From contig NW_026622808.1 in the NCBI RefSeq assembly GCF_023065955.2, forward strand, positions 35,724,475-35,788,474: a stretch of DNA of 64,000 bases, read 5' to 3'. Numbering within the stretch: position 1 is the stretch's first letter; the number at the start of each line of letters is the position of its first letter. This document shows, piece by piece, positions 20,716-64,000 of the stretch. Source of the stretch: Ursus arctos. Lineage: Eukaryota > Chordata > Mammalia > Carnivora > Ursidae. The notes under the pieces were generated by a model, which did no database searches, was not told the origin of the DNA, and was given only the letters and a program-made list of their open reading frames with translations. Both the position numbers and the translations under genes were made by a program.

Positions 20716-23700
20716 GCTCCCTAACTGGTGGAGCGAGGGGCTTGTTCAAGGTCACCTAGTGAGTTAGGCAAGGGCGGCTAGGCTGCGGTATGAGTGACAG
20801 CACATGTACATGGCCACAAGCTGTTTAGAAAACCAAACCCTGCTCGCGTGCTTCTGAAGACAGACATGGATGCCAGTGGGTTCCCTCAGTGACTGTGCAG
20901 ATGGAAGAAACGTGCAGGCAGGATACCTCTGGGGTCCTGCCACCCAGAGCCTGGCTCTCAGCCCTGTGTTTGCAGGTTTGCTGCAGGAGAGCCGAGAGGA
21001 GGCGAGGACAAGTCGCCAGAGTGCCTGGGCATCATGCCATCACCCCGTTGGGGAGCCAGAGCGCCACATGATTTCACTCATGGATACAAAAGAAAAAATG
21101 GCAAGGAGCTCTGTCCCTTCTATGGCCCCCCACAGCCTGACATCTGCACATCTGCAAGACATCCTCTTGTCATTGGAGAGCTGCCACTCAGGGCTCTCAT
21201 GAGCTACACAAGGAAGAGAGGAATCCTGGGCTCTAGTTTGGGAACATAAAAATGCACTCTGCTCATCTGGTCTGTTCGTAAAACCGTGCATGCCCTAGGG
21301 GAAACAGAAAGCTATTTTAGCAACATTCCCTAGTTTGGTTGAGATTATGTGTGGAGGAAAACATTCCCATTTTTGTCATGGCTACAGAGGTTTGCTTTTC
21401 CCGTGTTTTCATCGTCCCCACTGCTCGGCCAGGCCAGGCCCTGAGGAGGGTGGGACAAGAGTGTGCCCTGAGACCGGGGAGGCTGGAGTTAACCAGCGCT
21501 AGGGGGTCCGCGTGCCTGTGGAAAGGAGGGAGGCTCCTGGATCACCCGAGTTGTCCCGTAGTTCGCCTGGACATGCGGTGGAAGTGAAAAGGCCCTCTGG
21601 GAGAGGCCCTCTGGCACCCTCTATGCCATGCTCGCTTGTGTCACCTTTTGATTTTCAAAAGCAAGTGCAAAAAGTGAGAGAGGGGCAGGTGAGCTGGGAG
21701 CAACACTGGTGCTGCCCACGGCGAGCCACGCTTTCAGTCCGGGCCGCCTGCTCCCCGGCCGCACAAGGCTGCGGACAAGCCACAACGCTACTACTTCCAC
21801 ATAATTGAAAAGGGTGTCGGGGTCTCTCAGACACGAACCAGAAACACGCTGCTCAGCTGTCATGTCCAATGTGACTAAAGCAGCTGTGTCTTAATCTGCC
21901 CCTGCTCACGGCCTGCTCTGATGGCATCAGAGCCCTGCCTCGAGGCCCCGGTTTGTGACAGGGTGGTAAGGGTGAGATGCAAGGACTGAGACCCCCCCAT
22001 TTTTCCGGCTCTTTTCCCACAGAGCACTGTGAACCAGGTGGCCTCGGCCAAATGCGTTTGTCAGTGCAGGGCGACGCTGACACAGCGGGGTCAACAGGGT
22101 CATAACTTTGGGACACATTTATTGGAGGGAGGGAGGAAATGAGACAAACCAGTGGGGCTTTAGAAGATTCCTTCACAAGTCAGCTGTTCTGCCGTGGGCC
22201 CTCATGCAGCTCCTGAGGCTGAAGGGGCAAACCTGGATGGCGTGTGCCACCCTGCCTGGCCCCTACCCAGCGAGAGCGGACTGAACCGGGGCTCTGCTGC
22301 CCCACGGGCAGCCCGGCCACTGGCTCACTTATAGCCCTGACCCACAGCCTCTGCCCTATGGGTAACATAGCCCAATTCCCTTTCTCCTGCAAGGGCTTTG
22401 CATTGGGAACAGAAGTTAAAGATGAGAGGACTGGGGGCTGGAGACAAAAGAAAGAAAAGGTGAAAGTTGAGGCAGCACCTGGTTCTGAGGACCCCTCCCT
22501 GCACTGCCCACCAGACTGACACTCCCCCACCCCATCCCCGCTTTCTGGGCCCCAGGAGAGGTGAGAATCACCCCAGCATGAGGCCAGAAAGAGCGGAGCG
22601 GGCCAGGAGCTGCCCTGGTGCCCATGCCAGGCCTCCGGCCTCCCAGCCAGGAGGCTTCACAGGCACCCCTCCCTCCTTCCCCAGCTCCCGATGCCCCATG
22701 TTCACTGGGCCTCGTGGGTGCAGGATCCAGGGGCCCTCAACTCCTCAAGAACCTGACCCAGCAACAAAACAGCATGCCAATTGGCCAACCACAACTTTTG
22801 TGCACGTGTGCACTCATTATGTTCGATGGGGGGTGCACAGTGCACTGCACCAGCTCTGACAAGCTGTGGGGAGGGTCTCCACGAGGCTGCTGGAGCCCGC
22901 AGAGGCCGGCGCTGAGTTCTGCGTGCACTGACTGGTGACGACCTAGTCACGAGGGGAAAGACCTACTAACTCCCTACAGCCCTCACCTCCAGCACTTTCT
23001 ACCTAAGCCACACTGCCCAGGGATGTTGAAGTTGCTGGGCAAAGAACCGCCTGCACTTTGGGAGAGGGGCACCCAGCAACTTCTGTTAAGTAACAAGCAT
23101 TTATGAGACCTTCTTCATTAGGCCCCTAAAGGAGGCCGAATGACGCTAGGAGCCCAGTTTTTCAATTTTGCCGTGATGGGCCCAGACGATTCTGGTTAAA
23201 AAGGAACTGACGTTAAACAGCAGGACTGACGATGCCATGGTAGCTGGGGTCAAACAGATGACACAAATCAACAGAAGTCTTCCTTCCCCTCAAATTCTTC
23301 CAAAAAAGCATCTTTTTCCCCCTACTTTTGAAAGTTAATTAGCAAATGAAATACTGACATTAAAAGCTCCCTCACCCAGGTACAGTAAGCACCAGGAGAA
23401 CAAAACAATAGCATCTGATTGGCTCACAAGTCCAATGTCCAAAGTAAATACACGGCCCAGCACCTGGATAAAGGTGAGAGGGTACCCTGGGCTCCCCCCA
23501 AATCACATTAAAATAACACACTTTCCCTACCAGCCCAAAATATGAGCCCTCACCTGTCAAAGAATGGCTGCTTAATCAAAAATAATGAAGAAGATGAGGA
23601 CCACGCCAGACAGAGAAGCACACAGCAAGGGGAGGGATACAGTGCTTGGCCGGGAAGGGAAGAGCAGGGACGCACTGCCAGGCCTTTCTGCTCCGGACAC

Positions 23701-24864
23701 AGAGGGCTCCCTCGCAGAGGCCAGGCAACAGCCCAGCCACAGCATCCGTATGCGGAGAAAAGCATAAAGATGGTTCACGTACTCAAGCTATTTGCCCACC
23801 TTCCTTTTGAAAAATTTTTTCTTCTTCTTTGGAAGAGATGTGAAGAAAATACTTGATTTGCTTGAAAATCAGAAGACTGACATGAAACTAGCAACACAAA
23901 TTCACGATGAAAGGAGACAGGCAGAGGCCGCGCCCTGCTGGAATCCGGCTGGCCCGTGGCCGGGAGTGGGACAGAGCACAGCACCCCTCCAGAGCCAGGA
24001 GCGAGCAGGAAGTGGCAAGGCGGCAGCAACCCCTCACTGAGGGACCCGACAGGCCAAATCTGAAGTCACCAACACGTACATGTGGCCAGAGCAGCACAGA
24101 AGGAATGCCGCGATTCTCACCATCAAAGGCTTCTTCGTTTCATGAAAGGATGTGCTTTAGAGACTTGTTTCCATGGAGAAGTAGCCTCACGATATTTTAA
24201 GTGGTACTTAAAGCCAAACATGTGAATCCCCCAGAAGCCCTTCCTGGGTAAAGCGAGGCAGCTAGCACACGTGTATGCAAGCTCCCTGAGGCACCCGTGT
24301 GGCTTTAGGCAGCCAGCCAGGGAAAGCTCCAGAGGCAGGGGTCAGGCCCAAGTGCACTTCCAGGAGGCGGCCAGCGGGTGGAGGCAGAGGTCAGTGAGGT
24401 GCAAAGGGCCTGCTGCCTCGGTGCTGACAGCCCAGGGGGCAGGTGCTAGTTGTAAGTACACACCCGCTTCCCATGGGACTTTTCCTATAAACAGGGAAGT
24501 AGGACGTGGGAAGGAGCCCCGGGCTGCCCGCCTAGCTGGCCATCTTTCAAGAGGAACTGGTCCTGCCTGCAGTGGCCCTGTGCTGACAGAAGCGCCAGCA
24601 GGACGACATGGGATGAGGAGAGACTGAGCACTGGCTATCAGACACAGCCTCCCTTCACGCAGGAGAGCAGAGCAGAAACCTGGGTGGGCCTACTCCCAGG
24701 AGCTGTGGGGCTGGCAATGTTCAGGCAACGGCCACTCTTCCTGGAGCAGAGAACAGACATTGTGAACGACTGGTCTTGGGCCCTGGCGCAGGTGAGGACA
24801 ATGGGGTGTGCCAACCTTGATTTGACAAAAAGAGCTGATCCCAGAGCGCTGCCCCCAGAGACGA

Positions 24865-24955
24865 TGGTTCCAAAGGTCTGGAGTGGGTCCTGGGAACCTA
24901 CATTTCTGACTTGCAACCAGGCAATTCTGAGGCAGGCAGTTTAAGGGCCATGCTT
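24865..24955 (-). repeat. hAT-type (MER20-like) repeat fragment, weak
   Basis: 'tcctgggaacctacatttct', then 'aggcaattctgaggcaggca' and 'gggccatgcttgaagtctgg' resemble part of the short hAT element also seen at 56228-56376. Family name and strand uncertain. Confidence 0.35.
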
Positions 24956-25481
24956 GAAGTCTGGGGTCAACGGGGCATGGGATGGGTAACAGGGTTCTAG
25001 GGGAGGAACTGGTGGTCAAGGGGAGCAGAGAAGGAACTTTTGAGGTCTAAGGGTCCATTTCTGTGCACTCAAGAGACAAAGAAAAGTACATGAGAGGGAG
25101 GGAGGGCTGCCTCAGTGTGTGCCACCCCCCCGCCCCCACCCCATGGGACAATCGGTTCTTCTGAGCCAGCCTGACTGCGCCTCGTAAGAGCATAACCACG
25201 GCCATGCTTTTGGAGGGTCTCTGAATGGTCAGTGATATCTTACATTTAGCTACTTTTCCAATCAGTGGGAAGCATTCTCCCTTTGAAGAGATAAAAAGCC
25301 CAAGTGCCTGGTGCTAGTCTCAGTGCGCTGGTGGGCCTTGATCCTTGGTCCTCTTCCTCTGGCTCCAAGCCAGTGGATTTAAACATGGGCATTTTAGCCA
25401 CACCACCATCTGATGCAAGGTGCCCGGCTCTCTGGTGTAAACAGAAAGTCTGGGACATCGGGGCCAGATGATGACGGTTAT

Positions 25482-25565
25482 CATCCAAGATACAGTGGGC
25501 GCGTGTAGCTCTGAGGGTCAATCACACCCAGAAGGAATTAATATATTATCAAAAGAAGAAAAATG
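25482..25565. repeat. Diverged duplicate A, partner at 26212-26294
   Basis: Shares 'catccaagata', 'tcaatcac', 'ccagaaggaat' and 'aagaaaaatg' in the same order and spacing as the segment 730 bp to the right. Either a local duplication or two copies of an unrecognised repeat, in or near the RFT1 3' UTR. Confidence 0.55.
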
Positions 25566-25724
25566 CTTTGTTGCCTCAGAACAATGCCCGGTGACGTTGC
25601 CCGCTGGGTGCGGGGTGCGGGATGCAGGGAGGTGAGCCTCAGCCGGGGCTGCCATTCGGGTTTACTGACCAGGGCTGGAAGCACCGGGTGGGGGGAAGGG
25701 CTTGCTGTATAGCACATACCCCAT

Positions 25725-25730
25725 TTTATT
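25725..25730 (-). terminator. Candidate RFT1 poly(A) signal (AATAAA)
   Basis: TTTATT on the plus strand is AATAAA on the gene strand, about 830 nt after the RFT1 stop. It is a canonical hexamer I can see downstream of the stop in this stretch. An earlier non-canonical site in the AT-rich patch near 26290-26340 is equally possible. Confidence 0.25.
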
Positions 25731-26211
25731 CGGAGGGGAAAACACACATCACTTCCCATCTGCTGCTGCCTGTGCAATCTCCACATGAATGGTGTTGCCT
25801 TCCGGGGGCCAATAGCTCACGCGGGATCGCCACTTCCCTCAGAGCCTTCTCTCTCAGGTGGCCGGGCCAGGGGTCTTGCACCAGCCCGCACCGGCCCTGG
25901 GGAGGCACGCGGTCCGGGGCACGCAGCAATCACGATGAGGGGCGCGACTCCCCCTAGCTGACTCTGGGAAATGCTCCCCGAAAGACTGCATTTTCATTTC
26001 CTGGATTTCTCACTGAGGAATGTTGTTCCCTCTCTAAAAACCCAGACCACAGTGTTTGCATGGGGAGAGGCACGACTCCAGGGCCACCTCGGGTCTCATT
26101 CGGTGCACCACACCAGGTCTCCTTCCTGCTTTTACAGAGTAAGTGACATGCTCCTGTGACATGTAAAATGGCTACATCTCTCTTTCTGGACCAGATTATT
26201 GTTGACTATTA

Positions 26212-26294
26212 CATCCAAGATATAGTTTGTTGGCTTACGCAGCTCCTTAGATCAATCACGACCAGAAGGAATACATTAACCAAAAAGAAAAATG
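26212..26294. repeat. Diverged duplicate B, partner at 25482-25565
   Basis: See the partner at 25482. Shared blocks include 'catccaagata', 'atcaatcac', 'ccagaaggaat' and 'aagaaaaatg'. By eye about 70% identity over 80 bp. Confidence 0.55.
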
Positions 26295-26560
26295 TTGATG
26301 AGAACAAAATGGTGACAAAAATAATGTATCTATTTTAAAAGAGCTTTTGGTCTTCCCTTAAAAGTGGAACTCCTCCTTCCTGTTTGAGGCTTCAAACGGA
26401 TGGTGTTCGGGCCGGCAGTTCTCTCTGACGTCTGGCCTGCCGGGTCGGTCCTCCCCCGCAGCAGACCCGTCAGCAGGGCTCTCCCGCACAGCTAATGCGT
26501 TCCGCCCACGAAACCGCCCCGCAGCTGGCCCAGGTGCCACAGGCCTCAATGCCCCTGAGG

Positions 26561-61595
<35,035 letters not shown>

Positions 61596-61684
61596 AGCTT
61601 CGGCGCCCGGGTTCGGTCACCAGGAAACGCACCGCCAAGCAGCCTCGTCGCGAGGAGAGAGCGTCACGGAGACGCCCGCCCTCT

Positions 61685-61691
61685 GATTGGT
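61685..61691 (-). promoter_or_regulatory. Inverted CCAAT box upstream of RFT1
   Basis: GATTGGT on the plus strand is ACCAATC on the gene strand, 90 bp upstream of the ATG, inside the CpG island. Typical NF-Y site placement. Confidence 0.6.
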
Positions 61692-61752
61692 GATCTTGGG
61701 GCAGCGGAGGCGGAGCACGAGAGGTTCTGGTCCTTTAAGCGGCCGGCTTGAG

Positions 61753-61760
61753 TGACGTCA
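61753..61760. promoter_or_regulatory. Palindromic CRE (TGACGTCA)
   Basis: Perfect CREB/ATF consensus, 158 bp upstream of the RFT1 ATG, in GC-rich DNA. Plausible functional promoter element; not tested. Confidence 0.55.
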
Positions 61761-61800
61761 GTGTGCCGGCGCCGCATCTCGTCTCTCGTTTGGGTTGAGC

Positions 61801-62360
61801 TTGTGAGCTCTCTGTCCCTGCCCTTCTCCCTCCCAAACAGGTTAAGAGAAGCTGTTAAAGTAGCCAAAGCCCCTTCCCTGAGGCTCTCAGCCTACCAACC
61901 AAGAAACACCCACTTCTCCGGCGTTGTTCGTAAGATTCTTGCCTTTGGCCTTGGTTTAGAAAGTTGCGCCACAGTCCCCGGAATTAGGCAGATCGGGATT
62001 GGTCAGCATTTTACACAGAAAGGACTGAAGGACTGGAAGTTAAATCAGCATTTTCACGTGTGTGGTTTTGTGTAGTCCTTCCTAAAGAGCTGAGAATTGG
62101 GCCCTGTTGTCAGATGAGTAAGATGAGACCTGGAGATGTGAGGTGACCTGTTCAAATCTGCACAACTTGTTCCTGAGTGGAGCCGACCCTGGGCTTCAGA
62201 TCCTAAAGTTGCCGCTTTTGCCTACATGCTACCAGTTGTGAGGACAGAGCAGAGGAATGGTCGGGAAGTGCTTTGTAAAACGTAAAGCACCCAACACACA
62301 GCATCAGCTGCTGGGTCCTTGTTCTTATCTACTATGCAGTTGTGGGAAGCCCACTTTCCC
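61801..62360. other. Upstream flank of RFT1, nothing firm recognised
   Basis: No exon supported. A possible plus-strand splice donor context (AAACAG|GTTAAG near 61840) could belong to a divergent noncoding transcript, but nothing else supports it. Weak MIR-like text near 62100-62200. Confidence 0.4.
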
Positions 62361-62605
62361 AGTCTCTTTTAGGCCTTCCCTGATTTGACCCCAGTCTACC
62401 TTCTGAACCACCTTTCACACCATCACTTCCCTTTCCTAACACTCTCCAGGCCTAGCCGTTCAGAACCCTCACCATTCCTCAAACAGGCCCTATCTCATTG
62501 GCTTTCATTCCTGTTGCCCTCTGCCCAAAGTGCCTTCCCTGATGGCATCCCCCACCAACCACTCTCCCAGACCCCGTCGTCCTGACTTTCCTGAGTACTA
62601 CAGTC
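62360..62605 (+). repeat. L2 LINE fragment
   Basis: 'tttgaccccagtctaccttc', 'tgaaccacctttcacaccat' and 'ctgcccaaagtgccttccct' match L2 3'-region text. Confidence 0.65.
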
Positions 62606-62611
62606 AGCACC

Positions 62612-62934
62612 TGCTATGGACTGAATGTTGGTGTCCTCCCTAAATTGATGTTGAAGCCCTAATCCTCAATGTGATGGTACATAGAGGTGGGGCCTTTGGA
62701 AGGTAATAGGTCATGAGCATGGTACCTTCATGAATGGGGTTAGTGCCCTTATAAGAAGAGGCGAGATAGAGAGGAATGCTCTCTCTCTGCCATAGGAGGA
62801 TACAGCAAGAAGGCAGCCATCTACAAACCAGCCAGGACTTTATCTTGGACTTTGCAGCCTTCAGAACTGCAATTAATAAATGCCTATTGTTCAAGCCACC
62901 TAGTCCTTGGTATGTTGTTACAGCAGCCTAAGCA
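62612..62934 (+). repeat. Solo LTR, MaLR type (MST/MLT1-like)
   Basis: Begins TGCTATGGACTGAATGTTGG and continues 'caatgtgatggtacatagag', 'gtggggcctttggaaggtaa', 'ttagtgcccttataagaaga', 'gaggatacagcaagaaggca', with an AATAAATG poly(A)-type motif near 62876 and a 'ttacagcagcctaagca' end. The flanking 'gcacc' (62607-62611 and about 62932-62936) may be the 5-bp target duplication. Non-coding; no internal region remains. Confidence 0.8.
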
Positions 62935-64000
62935 CCTGGAAAGCACTTTGTGACCTTTATAGCTTCTAGCGCAATCTGCTTTGCAGTGAAGAGGCTAGAA
63001 TATGCATCTCTGCTGAAACAACCATGAGCTTCAAGAAGGCAAGAGTGAAGCCCACCTGGCTTTGCCTCCTGCAGCAGTGCTGGAGAAGGCTCCTGGGAGT
63101 TCCATAAATGCCTCCTACCCTGTTACAGCTGCTATGGCTGCTGGAAACAGACTATAGGGCTCAAGGCCTTTGGCCTCTCCTCCCCCACTCCATCTTGCCA
63201 GATTAATCAAGCTGTGTCTAATGGTAGGGGTTCAGAATGTGTTTGACTATGAGACAGACCTGGCCCTGAATCCTCATTCTGTTACTCACTAACCTGGTGA
63301 CCTCAGTATGCTCATCTGTTGACTAGGAGATATTTTCTATCTATCTGTTCTGTGAGGGTAATCATAAGAATGGAAGCAGACAAAAGTCTGGCCCTTCAGG
63401 AACCTAAAATCTAGTGGAAGGGAGATTGACTGAACCAGTACTAATAATAAAATTTCACACAGTGATAAGTGCTATGAATAAAATGAAAGCAGATAAGGGA
63501 AGAGAGGCTCTTGGAGGGGGAGGGGGCGTGCTGTTCCGGAAGGCAGGATAAATCAGGTGACCACCTGGGAGAGAAGTGTACCTAGAGAGGAGGGCAAAGT
63601 GCTAGAGGGTCAGCCTAATGTATTTGGCCTAACGGCTGAGATGCCCAAGGGCTTGACCTGGGCCGCTTGCCCATCCCCATGGACCTTGAGCTGGCAAGTG
63701 AGGTAGGCTACCTCTCCCTTTATCCCCAGCCAAGCAGCCGCCTCCTCCATGGCTCGTCCTTGAAGCAGAACCAACCAAGGGCTCTTCATGTCCACATACT
63801 CCTAACCCTGGGCATCCTAGTGGCTGGTCTAGGAGGGACGAGGAGATCATTTTGCTGGGGGCAAAGAAGCCAAAAGGGAAATGCTGCAAGCTAAGTCCAA
63901 AGAGCAAAGCCTCAGGGGAGTCTAGGATACAGACTCGGAGGGGTTCCTGGGCACAGAGTTGGGGGCCTTTTTCTCCCATTCTGGAGGTTAGCACTTAGTA
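62935..64000. other. Upstream intergenic DNA to window end
   Basis: Holds a MIR piece (about 63235-63345). Otherwise unique; no PRKCD exon or other gene seen. Confidence 0.5.
63235..63345 (-). repeat. MIR SINE fragment
   Basis: 'gacctggccctgaatcctca' and 'cctcagtatgctcatctgtt' match antisense MIR. Confidence 0.65.

Larger units (their letters stand above)
20429..25480. other. Intergenic stretch downstream of RFT1, no gene recognised
   Basis: Unique sequence with a MIR piece at about 20515-20715 and part of a hAT-type repeat near 24865-24955. No convincing exon, RNA gene or CpG island. It lies beyond the RFT1 3' end in gene orientation. Confidence 0.5.

Overview
The window is vertebrate nuclear DNA from a carnivoran mammal, most likely a caniform such as a bear, seal or mustelid. 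The evidence is about 22 carnivore-type tRNA-derived SINEs (SINEC; head GGGCGCCTGGGTGGCTCAG, pyrimidine-rich tail, AAATAAA-type end) on both strands, many with intact target-site duplications. Older MIR, L2, L1, hAT-type and MaLR-type remnants are also present. No prokaryotic, plasmid or viral gene system is visible.

There is one protein-coding gene, RFT1, complete on the minus strand. Thirteen coding exons run from the ATG at 61595 down to the stop at 26561. Every intron is GT-AG, all phases agree, and the spliced CDS is 1626 nt (541 codons plus stop), equal to the known length of human RFT1. RFT1 is a multi-spanning ER membrane protein of the MOP superfamily needed for N-glycosylation (dolichol-linked oligosaccharide assembly). 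Its first exon lies in a CpG-rich promoter with a perfect CRE and an inverted CCAAT box.

Layout: 1-870, an L1 end followed by AT-rich DNA. 871-18,570, intergenic DNA with L1 3' ends (2.9-3.65 and 6.2-7.83 kb), SINEs, MIRs and a 196-bp alternating purine-pyrimidine tract. 18,571-20,428, a 1.86-kb GGAGCA/GGAACA minisatellite. 20.4-26.5 kb, intergenic DNA and the presumed RFT1 3' UTR. 26.56-61.6 kb, RFT1 with repeat-rich introns. 61.6-64 kb, CpG island and upstream flank with L2, a solo MaLR-type LTR and MIR. From known human synteny (SFMBT1-RFT1-PRKCD at 3p21.1), the left edge should face SFMBT1 and the right edge PRKCD. Neither gene is visible here, so that is inference.

I found no undescribed multi-gene system. 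The best leads are the minisatellite, whose mixed 6-, 5- and 3-bp units keep all three antisense frames open; the Z-DNA-prone tract that seems to have grown inside an L1 tail; and an apparent relocation of the N-glycosylation sequon in RFT1 (absent at 227, present at 405).
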